The notes under the pieces: generated by a model
Database searches by the model: none
Told to the model about the DNA's origin: nothing
What the model saw: only the letters and a program-made list of their open reading frames with translations
Shown here: positions 30,521 to 43,620 of the stretch, piece by piece
How the letters are laid out: each line of letters opens with the position of its first letter
Position numbering within the stretch: position 1 is the stretch's first letter
Translations under genes and position numbers: made by a program
Source: Eutreptiella sp. 'Long Island Sound 2002'
Taxonomy: Eukaryota > Euglenozoa > Euglenophyceae > Eutreptiales > Eutreptiaceae
Length of the DNA stretch: 64,000 nt
Assembly: GCA_964036045.1 (NCBI GenBank)
Contig: OZ038399.1
Coordinates: forward strand, 24,312,044-24,376,043
Direction: 5' to 3'

Positions 30521-32600
30521 GTTGCGGATGTTGAGGAGAAAGCAGGCGGGTTGGTTCTCATCTACTTCAACAGGGCTGACCCCAACCCGCCCAACCCGGA
30601 ATGAGAAGGGGGGATTCCAGGTTTTCGACCCGCCCACCCATAGCTTAGGCACCTGCTCAGAGACGCCGCTGTGGGAGGTGAATGCACACACTAGTCTCTG
30701 TACCAGGACAAGGGCAAAGAAGCTCAACAGTGGATCCCAGGAGCGGTTGCAAAGGCGGTTGGTGGTGGTTGGAAAAGCGGTTCAGGGCAGTTGCAGGCGG
30801 TTGTGAGGGCGATTGCATGGCGAGTTACGGCACATCTGAAGGTGACGGGAGGATTGTGGCCGGCAGGGGGGGGGGGGGCGATGCCCCCTCCTCCCTTCAG
30901 CAAAACAGTGCTTTCTACCTCAGGGGCACATGAAAGCACGACGCAATCAAAAGAGGGAGATATTGAGTGACGTTGCCATGGGCGCTTTTCACTGTGACAA
31001 GAGCTGTACCCCCCCCCCCCCCGTCTGTTTCATGGGGCAAAAATGCGGAAACACGGGGTGGCCGTGTTGGGACCAGCCTGTGTTACCGCGCGTCACGTAC
31101 CGCGAAATGTTGTAGACATGTGCCAACCCAACCCCTCAAAACATGACAATACAAAGTCGTTCTCTTCATGTGCACAACTCCGGTACCACCCAATCGCTTG
31201 TATTCAGATTGACGGGCACCAAATAGGACCCCCTGCTCACCTTGCACCTCATCTTGAAGCCCTCAAAAATCAGCCGGGCACAAACCCATTACTCGTGTAC
31301 CACTGGTATGTGACACGCAGTCCGGCAGTGAAAAGATCACTGTTCATGACTACAAAACGGTGTCCAACAGGCCAGCATACTCCCCAACACACACGAGCAC
31401 ATGGAATCACAGCTACACCAACACTTTGACAGCCATATTGACACATTGACCCTTCCTGCAGCCTGCGCAAAAATACAAACCAGATTCTCTATTCGATTGG
31501 ACCCGCAAAAACGATGCTTCCAAAAAAGACCCAAAAGTGCGGACATATCGGGTCGCCGTGTTTGGACAAGCCCATGTTAGGACAAGGGGGGGGGGTACCC
31601 CGATGCAAAGGGCAGACAAATATTCCCACGGTGCTGAAATGGAGGGTCTCCAATGAATTGCCACTACCTACAGTCCTACAGCATCACTAATGGTACAGGC
31701 TGAGCACCGTGCACTGGAGCCATGACATAGACAAGGGTGGGCATCAAACACCATCATCTCAGATTGATATGCAAGACATCTGGAGCACCCCTCCTCCGGT
31801 GGACCCCCCAAGCCACCCTCAGAGACCCCCCTATGTACACGAAGGTGACTTTTGCTGTACTCAACGAGCCCTGTCAAATTCTCCGTCACTTCTTCCTTTG
31901 CCGGCCCCGCGTGCCTCGGTCAGTCGGTCGGTGGAGGGTGCTTGGAGGGGAGCGGGGGGTGGGGGGTGGGAAGGAGGGTTGGGACCCCTTGCCCCTTTGA
32001 GTTGGCGAGTTCTGGTTGGCGCCGAGGAAACTTTTTGGCACAAAGAGGCCGGCGCCAGAGGGCGTCCCGCTCGGCCGACCAACGAAAGGGCGCCCTTATG
32101 AGGTACACTGCGGTACCGTAAGGGTAGGAGCTCAGCCCCTCGTGCTGGCACATTGTACTATCCTCTGGACCAGAGATGCCAATAGCGTCGGGCAGGGGAA
32201 CTTATTCTCAGTAGGAATCGGCCCCGTATCAAAGGCCACTCTATAATACCCGCCCATGCACCACCAGAACTCGGTAGGAACGTGCCGCGTCCAGCGTGTG
32301 GCTCAGCAGGACCCTGCTCCGTCTGATATCTGAGCTGGCAGGTGCTAGTGGCAAGTCTGCTCTGGACATGCACTGCCTATGTGCCGGCAAATGGGTAGGA
32401 ATATTCTCACCGGCAGTTCCATCACCGCATTACTCTCTCAAGTGGCCTGGGCTTCTCGTTCACCACCTGCAGATCACAGTCCAGTGTGCCCCCATCAACG
32501 ACCTACCAGGCACTGCAATTGCACCACCTCAAACGAGACCTCGGACGAAGGGCCTATGAACGAAACCCTTTCCCATCCCTCGGGCAGTTAGCAACGGAAA
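30521..32600. other. Stretch without a supported gene
   Basis: Mixed GC-rich sequence with a G-run at 30867-30877 and a C-run at 31009-31022. None of the short frames resembles a known protein. Confidence 0.4.
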
Positions 32601-34280
32601 CTACCAAAAGGGAGCTTTAACCTTGTTGTTGTTGTTGACCTTGAAGGGAGCATAACCTTAACCAACAGACATGTGGAAAAGGTTTTCTGTCTAGTCTTAA
32701 GCTCAAGAGAAGACAAACACAATGACAAACAAATCCAATTGCAAAGGGGCAAAATAGGTCAATTACGTCCATGTGATGGGACATGCAATACATAGTTCAA
32801 TGGTCAGGCCTTGGCACCACTACTTCCGAACTTGGCTAGTTACTCGGACCGTCGCATGCCATGAGTAAATTCTCCGGTGCCTATGGCCTTTGGTTAACTA
32901 TCATGAATGAAAACAGCTACCAAGTCTTTCTTAGGGCCCTGAGGCCTAGGTTGGAGCCCCGATCTTGTCATTGGAACCACTCTTTAATCTTTTCAAGCCT
33001 AAGCTTTGTTTGCTCTTAAGCCATGATAAACATTTTTGTTAAATTTGCAGGGTTTCGGTATTTTAAACTCTATTTGATTGTGATCATGCAAGCATGAACT
33101 TCGCCTCTACCACTCAGGGCAACGGAGACATCATCATTCCTGTAGAATATACCGAAATAAAGTAGACATGTTATTTAAAGGTTAAGGCCGGTGGTCTCTC
33201 ACGTCACAACCTCCGAACTTAAACATTGCAGTCTGAATCAAACATGAAGTAACTGCCACTTGCTTGGCCGAGCCTTGGCCATGGAAACTCCTATGTCTGT
33301 GGACACAATGTAGCTTATAATTCTAAGTTGACCAATACCATTTTTAGAAAACGAGTTTACATTGAATGCACAACCCAGCAATTGTACCGGAATGCCGCCA
33401 ATGTTACCAAGGTTGTGTAAAAATCATTTTTTTCATCCAAAAAACGATGACCATCAAGGCGGTTCAATCATTGCATTCGCAACGCTACTTGAAAGTGGCA
33501 AACTTTAATGCAGCTATGCGTTTGTCGTAGCATGCTCCGTCCATTAATGCAGCAAAAAGTCTTCAGAATTATCAGCGACAGCTTTGGCATGGAGCATCCT
33601 TTGCAGCTCACCTGCAGAGTAGAAACCATAAGCCTACAGAGTGTTTATTTTTTAACATTGCTTGCCATTGAGCCTGCTGCATTGATTACATTCAGTGCTC
33701 GGTGAAACCTTGTCAGCTTTTTATTTTTGACAGTCTGTAACCTGAACTTTGCGATGGATTCGGCTCAGAAGACTCGCTCGAGATGCACTAGTGAGTATCA
33801 CTCTCTTGTCGTCTCCTATATTGTCTTACGATGCTCTGTTGCTCAGGAAACACTACAGTAGAAATAATGAAAAACCTCGGCAAATAAGACTCGCGCGCGG
33901 TTCTGAAGTTTGAATTACCCGAAGATTTTAGCAGATTGAAAGGCAAGGATCTGGGAATGTATGTTACCTGGTGCACTATTTAGATTTTTATCAAAACGAT
34001 TCCAGATGGTTGATGTTTGGTCGAACTTTGGGGCTTTCAGAATTGTTGTTTTTGGACTACTATTTTTGCTTCTCAGTGAGGTTTGTTGCTTTAGAGGCTT
34101 AGGATTGGTTTAGTCACTGATAAAGGGTCTCAGCACTGTCCTTATGGGCTTGGTGTAATGGCCAATACCAGCATGAACAGTTGAATTATTATTGTATCAT
34201 TATGTGCAAAGTTTTACTGTCCAAGGCAGATCGCGATCATGACAGAGAAATCTTGAGTCAGCGTGTCAGTGACTGAGTCA
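32601..34280. other. AT-richer, low-repeat stretch; possible small exons only
   Basis: Base composition drops and the dispersed repeats stop. At 33754 an ATG opens a 13-codon frame that runs into ACTA|GTGAGT, a strong donor-like site, with CTCAG acceptor-like sites about 50 bp downstream. This could be the first exon of a small spliced gene, but no protein family is recognised. Confidence 0.25.
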
Positions 34281-34290
34281 ATGATAATGT

Positions 34291-34381
34291 GCCAAAATGC
34301 CACGATGCGAGAATGTCAGAATGCCAGAATGCCACAATGCCAGAATGCCAAAATGCCAAAATGCCGGAATGCGAGAATGCC
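34291..34381. repeat. 8-bp minisatellite (GCCAGAAT), about 11 units
   Basis: Tandem variants of GCCAGAAT (GCCAAAAT, GCCACAAT, GCCGGAAT, GCGAGAAT). It lies in otherwise unique sequence. Confidence 0.92.
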
Positions 34382-36410
34382 AAAGGGAAATACCGATTGC
34401 AATACTTTAATACCCAATTGTATTGTGTATACTGCAGCTTTATAACTTTGTCTGTTCGCCTGCAATATGATTGATTTTCAATGATGTACCCGGTTTACAA
34501 TCTGGATCTGGGATTTCAGTGTATGGTCTTTGCCGTGATTGAGCCTATGCGGTTTTGAAGAGGAAAAGAAGTAGAACTCCAAACTCCAACCATGATTACA
34601 CTGTGGCGTGGTTTCGGTACCCAATCTTTTTACATATTACTTGCGTTCACCTACACAGGAAAGATGCGATCCAGCAAAGGAAGGAAACGAAATGAGGCAA
34701 CAGATTATGAAGTTAAAGACACATAACACCGAAGCTGATGGTACGAAATTTGCTTTTGCTGATCTGTTGCCCAAGCATAGAAGCTTTTTTTCGGTGGTAA
34801 ATTAGGTGTACCATGTTGTTTTGGACAGTCCCCATCGCGATTCCCCAGATGGGCCATGACCTTCGCGCCAGCTAAGGGTACATAGGTTGATTGTCGCAGT
34901 GGCACGTCGCCAGAGCAACAAGAGTCAAGACCTGTGTGGGGGGGCCCCTGTGAGGTCCACTCTTCTTTGCCGGCCCCCGTGTCTTGCCCGTGTCTTGCTG
35001 CCTTTGCACCGTGCCACTTCCTCCCCTCATCACCTGCAAGACAAGCTCCGGGTGAGTTTGCGCATGCGTGCAATTTGTCCTACAATTTGTTGCTGCGAAC
35101 GTGCACATAAGATCAGAAGATCCTACCTGCCCTTCTCTCGTAAACCACTGGAGCAGTTGGTTGGGTAACCAATCCGCAAGATGCACCAGCGAGCGACATT
35201 CTTGAAGGCACAAGCATGGACCTTGATCACATTACCCACGGTTTCTGTGGTCGTGCCAGATTGCTTGATTTCATTTGTCGAAGTGCAAGGAAAGGAAACG
35301 AATCTCTCGGACGGCAAAAACCAAGTCCCACCAGGCGTCCTGGCTACGTAAGTGTTAAAGCATTCGAATCGGTGATGACAATCATGTGATATTGTTTGCA
35401 CCTTGCATGTATTTCTTGTGCCTGTTGACTTGTTTCTGGTTTGGGAGCTCGGCGCCAAAATTTTAACCACTCTCTTTTGGTTTCCATCGTCGTGATCAAG
35501 CATAGCGTGACAAGAAATTATCATCAGAGTGTCACGCAAAGCATCCAACAATATGTGATAACCTCAATTATGTAGGCAAACCGGCGAATCCAAAGCATGC
35601 ATGCAACCTCACATGGACCTTTGGTTGATCCCATATTCACGTTGGTAATCTCTTTTGGCACAAGACGCACGCGAACAATGGACACAAATGCAATGCCACC
35701 AACAACTTGTCGAGAAACCGTTTGCCGTGCGTAAATTGCTCTTAAGGAGACTACAATTCGTACACGATTGTATCAACATGCACAACGGGTGAATAAGCTG
35801 AAAAAGTCAAGGCTCAAGGGCAAATTATTTGCCTGTGTATATTTTTCTTGAATATTCAAATGCGTGTGCATATGCACCCCCATTCCAGTGCAAGGTTGCA
35901 AAATTGTGTAGTAGGAACCAAAATGGTCATGGGTTAGCTGGTGGGAGTTCTCGAGTGTTTGAGCTCCATCGGAACTAGACAATCTTCATAAAACGCCTGG
36001 TTACCATCTCCATCTCATGCCAAGCACATCTCGTGGTGGTTTGTGCAGCGTACACTTGTGAATCACCGGGGTGCGGAAGGATGCAATGGGCCAAAAAAGG
36101 GGCACAATCATGGTTCGACGCAACCACCTAGATTACTTTTTTGACCCTACAGAACATATGCTCAATCACGGGACATGTCACGGCGGAAGGTCGTGGAGAA
36201 ACATGCTGAAGGTGCAACCTATCACAATGTGTCAACGGAATAAATATTCCCCATCATGTGCCTGTGAGCATCGCAACCCTCGGAGGAAATTGCGAGGGCT
36301 TGTACCAGTGGACAGAACTCAAACAAATTTCTTTCCCGCAATTTTTCATGATTCCTGTGTAACACTTATGTGACCGGCGCAATATCTTGAACATTTGGCC
36401 CCTACCGACC
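34382..36410. other. AT-richer stretch; possible minus-strand exons, no family recognised
   Basis: Minus-strand frames at about 35440-35550 and 35850-35980 read like protein and lie near splice-like sites, but I recognise nothing in them. They may belong with the candidate exon at 36411-36682. Confidence 0.2.
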
Positions 36411-36682
36411 GAACATACCCCAAACACAGTGAGCCTGACCAGTTCCAATTTAAAGTTCTAGGCGAGGAATCATCCCGAGCCGAGGCCACGAAGTAGCGCA
36501 AACGGAATGTGCCCATTCTAAAGTAAATAACAACAAAGGGAATACCTATTGGTGCAATAGACGTGGCCACAAGATAAATCGTTCGGTATGGCTTGCCGCC
36601 TTGGGGTTGTGTGACTTGGGCCAAAACTTGGGCCGAAAGCGTCGGATCGTAGTATGAGCCGCAAGCTGAGACCACATGCAAC
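36411..36682 (-). CDS. Candidate exon of an unrecognised membrane protein
   Basis: On the minus strand an acceptor-like GTGGTCTCAG leads into an open frame of about 88 residues that ends at a strong donor-like GTATGTT. The encoded segment includes SYYDPTLSAQVLAQ, then TIYLVATSIAPIGIPFVVIYF (a likely transmembrane helix), then basic/polar sequence. No family is recognised. Neighbouring exons would lie at higher (5') and lower (3') coordinates but were not defined. Confidence 0.3.
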
Positions 36683-37560
36683 CTTGGGCTCAAGGTTAGT
36701 TTCCAACCCACATGTGTAGCCATGGGAGGACAACTACAGAAACATGTGTGGATGCGCGTGCATGCATTCGGATACATGTGTGTATGCGCGTGCATGCGTT
36801 TCTTCGTGCATCCAGCAAAATGGAACCAAAGATGATGCACTCAGCGACTCTTGGTCGCTTTGGTCCACCGAACCAACCCTTGTGTTTTGCACTTAGCCTA
36901 TGGCCGGCCACTGATGATTCGAGTCTGCTTTATTTTGCTGCGCTAACTTGCTTGTGACCCTTGTGTTGCACGTGATGTATTGGTAGATTAGGGTTGGCTT
37001 TGGTTGGGCCTTTGGCTTAGACTTTTTCCGTCCATTCCTTGTGGCCGAAGGTTCCATTTGGTTACAAATTCGACTAACGGCTTTGTTTTGAAGGTGGGCT
37101 GGCAAGAATGATGTGCTAAATTCCATGCCGAGTCAAAAAAGGATTGGTTTCCTCCAATGGCCTGGTGTCCACAAGGGCTACTGGGCTAGGCGTGCCAAGC
37201 AGACTTTTGAGCCCTTTTCCTGCCTTGCCGAGTGCCCTTTGCTTGTGTTGTAGCATACTAAGGAGTTCAGGAGACTCTGGTCCACGGCATCCTCAAGTGT
37301 TGTTTCGCAGTGCATTTCAGACTTCTCATGTTCACGGGCACAGTCTTGATTTTGTCAATGTTTCTTCCATTGTTAGTTGTGAAGGGAGGATTTTGGCTGG
37401 TTGTGTCACGAGTCATTTGCTTCAGTTGTGGCTTTTCTTGGGTCACCTACAAAAATGTACTGCAAATAAATCAAGACCAGCTCTAGAAAGGCGCTGCAAT
37501 TTGTTGCCACACATAGGTGTGCAGCAGAGCAGGGCTAAGGGGGCAATTAATTCAATCATG
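36683..37560. other. Stretch without a supported gene
   Basis: Low-repeat sequence with a short GCGCGTGCATGC-type duplication near 36750-36795. No coding exon could be supported. Confidence 0.35.
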
Positions 37561-37975
37561 CAGTGACACTACGGCCATGACACTGCGGCCGTACCACTGC
37601 GGCCATACCGCTGCGGCCATACCACTGCGGCCATACCAGTGTGGCCATACCACTGCGGCCATACCGCTGCGGCCATACCACCATGGCCATGCCACTGCGG
37701 CCATACCACCGCGGCCGTACCACCGCGGTCATACCACTGCGGCCATACCAGTGCGGCCATACCAGTGCGGCCATACCACTGCGGCCATACCACTGAGGCC
37801 ATACCACTGCGGCCATACCACTGCGGCCATACCAGTGCGGCCATACCACTGAGGCCATACCACTGCGGCCATACCACTGCAGCCATACCACTACGGCCGT
37901 ACCACTGCGACCATACCACTGCGGCCATACCACTGCAACCATACGACTGCGGCCATACCACGGTCACATACAAGT
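37561..37975. repeat. 15-bp minisatellite (CCACTGCGGCCATAC), about 27 units
   Basis: A regular array of a 15-bp unit with point variants (CCAGTG, CCGCTG, CCACCG, TGAGG). As 15 is divisible by 3 and the unit lacks stops in several frames, long artefactual frames open on both strands, reading as repeats of a pentapeptide (for example HCGHT or YGRSG). I regard these as repeat-derived, not genes. Confidence 0.96.
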
Positions 37976-38099
37976 ACATTGTCCCTGTCCGGTTTCGAAT
38001 CATTGCTGCCCCCCGCCCCCCCTTTATTATCCCCCAAAACGTGGCACACAGCAGTCCCCCACTAACCCCCCAGGGAAGGGTTGCCAAATGGCTGTCCAC

Positions 38100-39320
38100 C
38101 AGAACGCGGGGGGGGAGGGGGCGTCGATGCTCTAGCCACTTTCATTCCCATCTTGCGGATGTCCACAAGGCAGCATTGATGTAGCCATTTTGTTTGTTTT
38201 ACATTTTGGAACCTCAAGAAGGTAGCGATGGTGTAGCCGCTTTTGTTCCCACCCAGTCCCATTGGTAACACCGAGAAGGCGTGGTTGATACAGCCATTTT
38301 GATTCCTCACCACATTGGGTACCTTGAGAAGGGAGCAATTCCGCAACTACTCGGATTCCCACTTTGGGGACCACATCAATGTAGGCAATTGGATTCTTTC
38401 CCACTCTGTGGACTGTCAAAGGGGAGGGGTGATGAAGCCACTTTGTTTTACCCCAAACTTCTTGGACCCAAACAAGCTAGTGGGGTAACATAGCCAACTT
38501 CACCCCCCAACACTTTGGTGTCATTGTAAGACTAGGGTGATACACTACGTTTTATTGCTGCCCACTTTGTGGATCCAATGTAGTAGTGATGTAGATGTGA
38601 TGCACTCCAGTACCTCCCCACAATGAGGACGTCGCGAACACATTGGCGATGCATTCAGTTTGATTCTTCCTCACATCGAGGACCTGGAGAAGGTAGGGTT
38701 GATGTAACCAATTTGATTCCTCCACATCATTGTTGAGAGCCTTGAGACCACTTCCGTTTCTTCCAGTGCAGAGACCCCAAGAAGGCAGAAACTAGTTTGG
38801 CCACTTTAATGGCCCGCCCTACTTGGGACTCCGCATTCGGTTTTGTATTGATTTGGATTGTTTCCCGAACTACCTAGGCCAATCCAAACATTTTGATTGG
38901 GCCACCCTTTCCTGAAGGCGGTTACTACCAAGCCTTTTTGGTTTTTTCGTTGCATTGCGGAACGGCAAAGGTAGTGGCTATAGGCCCAGTTCCATGTACT
39001 TTCCCTTTGCGTGTTATGAGAAAACATCCGTTGTGTAGGCAATTTGATACCCACCCGTGCACAAGAGCAATATAAGCTAGGGGCCTCGGTAGCATTTTTA
39101 GTTCCATGCTCTCTGTGACCCCGAGTGTTGTAGGGGGCATGCAGGCACCCTAATCGCACACCCTATTTTGGGCCTGTGAGAACGCACAGGTGGTGTACCT
39201 AGTTTGATTCTCTTGTTACTTCGGCGAGGTCAAGGTCGTGATGTAACAAAGTTCATTCCTCCCCACAAAGGGTACCCCTAGAAGGCAGGGACTACATAGG
39301 CACTTTGATCGTTGCTTATT
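38100..39320. repeat. Diverged members of the GATGTAGCCA dispersed family
   Basis: About 15 loosely tandem, heavily diverged units built on (A/G)AAGG(C)AGGG, GATGTAGCCA(C/T)TTTGATTCC, and CCCACATTGGGGACC. Each is 50-90 bp. No coding. Related blocks occur at 20570-20640, 26245-26320, 48880-49500, 50050-50280, 52610-53560, 54540-54790 and 57340-58520. Confidence 0.8.
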
Positions 39321-40960
39321 ATGGTTGAGAAGGGTGGTGTTTGCATACAGATGCCATTTTTGCCGCTTTGGGGGACACCGAGAAACACATTATGCGGCCT
39401 CTTTGTCTATCTTGTCCATTGACAAAGACATAACTCAAGATATTGCTTAGTATGATGGCTTCATTCCGGCACAGTAGAAAACTGGTCCATTCCAAAGGGA
39501 CATGCATCAGTGTTTTTGGGGCCGAAACATAGTAAGCCATACCAAACCATACCCCACACCACATTTGGGGGGGCCGTTTCAAGGTGGCAATTTTGCTTGA
39601 TGGGTTGCACCAGGGTTTGGATTGTTGGGAAGCCTTGCACTCAAACTTAAAGGTTGCTCGAAAGAGGCTTCCGGCGATCAAGGAGGTATGAACCCTCTAT
39701 CGTTTGATTTTCAGTGGTGGGATGCCATTTCAACGTTGCCCAAACATGTCGCAGTCGCCTCATTGTATTGTGCCACATGCTTTCATGCTTTCATGTACAT
39801 AGAGTGATGGGAATACTTGACTGTATGGACGCATCCTCGTATTACGCGTGTATATTGCTGTACTCTAGTGTACAGAATCATTAACAATACTTGAGAATGT
39901 TGCAACTGATCATGCAAATCAATCTCCTCAACTTCTCCCTCCAAAGGTCCCCACGAAAATCTGCTCAGGAGCCCGGGTGACTAGACGGGCTAGGCCTTTG
40001 TCCTTTTCCGAACCGTTGCCCATTGCCCATTGGGGGAGCACCTGGCGCGGACATTTCGCTGTCTGGCCTGACCAAGCAGCCGCAGCTTCTACCCCTAGGG
40101 GCCCCTTGTCTATGGGTTTTGACCCTAGCCCATGATACTCTTACCTTTAAGTAATGCACCAAGTTGTTCCATCAAACTGTCCATGCTTTGAGCGCCAAAT
40201 CGTGCAAGTCAAGGTGCTATACAAATGTCGTTTGTTGCTCTTTGAAGATCTTGCCCGAGAAGTTCAGCCCCGGCGCGTGGTATCCAACGGTTATCTCTCC
40301 TTAAGGCACATTTTGGGAGGTGTGTCAAAGCCAGCCTTGTACGGGTAAACACGTTAGAAAAGTAGCATGCGGCGCGCGTGCGGCGCCGTCCCCCATTGAC
40401 ACCCGTTTCCGGCCTTTGGCAAATGAAACCGGAATCATATGTGCATATAACTCAAGCATAAGCCGTTATATAGTGCAATACCCCGAAGTATAAGCACATA
40501 CATTGTGCCACAACGGCCGCCACCACCACCTATCGCACCACCAATTAGGGCAGGCGGTGTCTTCACTGCCCGCGGAGTAGCTGCTAGAGTTGCCATCCAT
40601 GGGACCACCGGTGTGCAAGAAAGCCACCGCCTGACAACATACCGCCTCCTCATGCTCACGCGGAACGCCCCCTTGTTGGACGCAGCGGTGGGCTACATTA
40701 GTAGATGGGTGCATTGGTGGAATGCGGACAAAAAATTGTGAACCCTAGCAATCGTCTGGGGTGTATGAGGTGCATTTGCAACCTAGTTGTTGCCGACTAT
40801 TCTTTGTTGAGGTGTCTTTTATGCACGTATGCTTGTTGTATGCGCACATATACTCCCTATAGATTTGCGTATACTCCTAGTATATGTGTGCATATTTGGA
40901 AGAATATTGTGGGTAAACGTGTGTATACGTGCCTTCGGCCCAGGATATTAGCAGGATGAC
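39321..40960. other. Stretch without a supported gene
   Basis: Unique-looking sequence; contains a GCGGCGCGCGTGCGGCGCC motif at about 40370-40388 related to those around the GT61 gene. Around 40847-40926, GTATAC/TATACTCC words recur. Confidence 0.35.
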
Positions 40961-40967
40961 CAGGGTC

Positions 40968-41690
40968 TTGTCTCCCTTCGTTGACTTCAACATTGTTTCC
41001 CTGCTGCTCGGGCATAGCATTTCCGCGAAGACACTCGGTAAGACACTCTATGTACGCCAATGTTGACACAACCACTTTCCGTTTCTCGCTTGTGTGACCT
41101 TTCTTCCTCAACTCCATGAATACATTGGCGCCCGGGCAAAACATTACCCTCAATGTTAGCAATTTGCCTCTGCTGCTGAGGCATAGCATGCTCAAAAGTG
41201 GGAAATCCGGGTTCAATGGGGTGGGACATCCCATTTGCGCCCGTTTGGATAGATATCGCAGCTGTGACATCCATGGGCGTTGTTCCTTAGCTACATGAAT
41301 ACCATGCCGGCCGGGCAAACCAACTTGAAGTGCCCCACCATGGTAACGGCGACTTTGAGTACACTCCTGAATGAAGCCGTCAACATGCCTTTGTTGACAT
41401 CAGTTGTGTGTGGTCCTATGCAAATGGTGGCTTTCATCACTTTGTGATCTCATCTCGTAGGAGCCGACACTGTGCAAGCGGCTACATTCGCGCGTGCGGT
41501 GGGAGTGCCTACATTCACGGCTGCAGGACAACCCATACACTTGAGAACTACGCACACTGGTGCTGCTATTGCATGCATGTTAGGTTTGGGAGTGGCCATC
41601 CCGCTACACACGTGCGCCGTGTAAATTGAGGTAGGTGCGTGAATGATGGCTTTCATCGAAGGGCGAGCCCACACTTGGCGAGCGGCGACG
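40968..41690 (-). pseudogene. Degenerate ankyrin-like repeat remnants
   Basis: The stretch contains imperfect repeats about 170-215 bp apart (GCTGCTCGGGCATAGCAT against GCTGCTGAGGCATAGCAT; GATGGCTTTCATC against GGTGGCTTTCATC). On the minus strand, pieces in shifting frames resemble ankyrin repeats (NNVEVN, GHFKLV, GCPAAVNVGTPTARANVAA). Multiple frameshifts and stops mean no intact product. The ankyrin reading is tentative. Confidence 0.3.
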
Positions 41691-43089
41691 TCTAGGGCTG
41701 CCCAACTCGCGAGCGCCGATGCTTGCCTTCTCGCACAGTTGGGCCCATGCTGGGAAAGTGGCGCGGCTGAGCATATTTAGAGGGTGGGGGCTAGGGGCTA
41801 GGGTCTCATCTTGTGGTCGCAGGTGCCCTGCCGTGAGCGACTGGCGGCGGAGAACATGGCTCTTTTTAGCCTGCAAATAGCCTGGAGACGGGGTTCTGCA
41901 AATCGCTGGCATTCGCTGCGCGCTCTTTTGCAGGGACGTTAAATGCCGTCCTTCTTTTTCCTAGGCTGTTGTCGTCAGCACGATGTGTGGCGCTTTCAAA
42001 GTGTCGTCAATGGTCTCTGGGCGGTAGTACTCATTCTAAACGAGGCTCATCAACAGCCTGGTGTCGAAAGCCACCTTACGTGCATGTTGGGTTCACGTTT
42101 GGCTCAAAGAGAGAGGTAATGAACGCCATTTGAGGCTGTGAAACTGATTGATATCTTGACATGCGCACCTTATTTCCATTCCAGTCTCATTCAGAGAGGT
42201 GTGTCGCATAGGTGCGCACATGCGCACAAAGAAGGCCCGGTGATGGAGGGCACTATTGTCGTTGGCTAGTCACTGGAGGAGGACTTGCATGCCCTTAAGA
42301 TGGTCCACGCTAAATCCAAAAGCCTCTGCCATCCTCACAACTCACATCCCCCACCACCACATATCATGGCACAAATCAGTTTGGAAAGAAAGCATGATGG
42401 CAGCCCGATGGACATCATAGCGACGGTTGCGCCAGATGGTACCGCCGGGGAGAAGCAGACCGTGGATGTGGCCGTGCTTGGCCCATGGCAGGAGTGTGAT
42501 CGTTTGGAGAAGCCGACGAGCCGTCGTATGGCTTCCCTTGACTGTGCCCAATGTGGCGCCGCTTGGCATTGGGTGCGCTAGAGGAGGGAGAGGGGGGGGG
42601 GGGGGTTCCATCACCAGGAAACATTCATGTCATGGTTACGGTATGTACAGGGAGTCTGAATGGCACATCCATCTTAATCATAGCCTTCTACGCCATTGCA
42701 TGCTATGTAATGCTTGCTTGCTTAACAAGCGCAATACACCAACCTAATGTTTTCTGAATCAAGAGAATCCCTGCCAAAATACATGATGTATACGGTGCAG
42801 ATCCTTCTGAGGGATGCGACACGGCGGCTTCCTACGTTGTCGCGCCGATGTTCCTATGACTTACGCTGCACGTTGCCATCCAACAGGTCTTACAGCCCCT
42901 CACCTGTATGCATTGAAAGTGGCCCAAATGGGCCATTGGAGGCCCTATAGCCCCTGGTTTTGGATCTTTTATACCTCGCACCATGACAATCACACACCAT
43001 ACCAATACCTGGTGGCAATATATATCCACGGGGTGTTGAATGAACATTGATATGGCAATAATAGACGTCGCAACAATGTGTGCGGGACA
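41691..43089. other. Stretch without a supported gene
   Basis: No recognised coding. A run of about 15 G at 42591-42605 is present. A frame near 42285-42581 is open on both strands but matches nothing I know. Confidence 0.3.
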
Positions 43090-43620
43090 ACTTAATCAAC
43101 GGCGATCTCTATGTCTCCGACCACGAAAGTGGTGGTTCACTCGTCGTTTACAGTTCGCTTCAGACCGTGGCTGACGTGGTAGTCTTGTTGTCGTTGTGGC
43201 TGCCAACACCACCCACCACCGGATGCTAGAGAGGGGAACACACTGTGAGAAAGTCTTGTTCACGACCCAAACTATCACTCCAAGGGAAACCATAGAACGG
43301 CACATCCACGGTGCAGTGGCCGGGCGTATCCCCAGTGACGGTAATGGTAACTCGCCCCCTGCTCACAATTGTCCAGGGGCGGGGGATGCTGGTAAAGGTA
43401 GCAGCTGGCATTGTCGTCGCACTGTTTTACGATGGTAGCACGACTGGGCGCTGGACGCCGGCAGCACTTCTTTCTACGTCTTGGTCGCAAACCAAGCCAA
43501 GAAGACACAAACGAAAACCGTTGAACGTCATGGAGATGGTGCAGTGGCCACGCGCATTGCAATAAGCGGCAATCGTCACCGTAACTTTATGCCCGGTCAC
43601 TGTCGTCCATTCAGTAGACA
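43090..43620 (-). pseudogene. Tandem beta-sandwich-like repeat remnants
   Basis: Two minus-strand segments in the same style, VTITVTGDTPGHCTVDVPFY (about 43270-43350) and VTVTIAAYCNARGHCTISMT (about 43520-43590), align residue for residue and lie about 240 bp apart. A third, weaker one lies near 43090-43190. The V-T-V-T...G-H-C-T...F-x-G-F pattern recalls extracellular beta-sandwich domains, but no family is assigned. Stops between segments suggest decay or unrecognised introns. Confidence 0.3.

Noticed and set aside
37556-38184. Long open frames on both strands over the GCGGCCATACCACT array
   Set aside because: The 15-bp repeat is stop-free by construction; both strands and several frames are open, and the translations are pentapeptide repeats with no other content.
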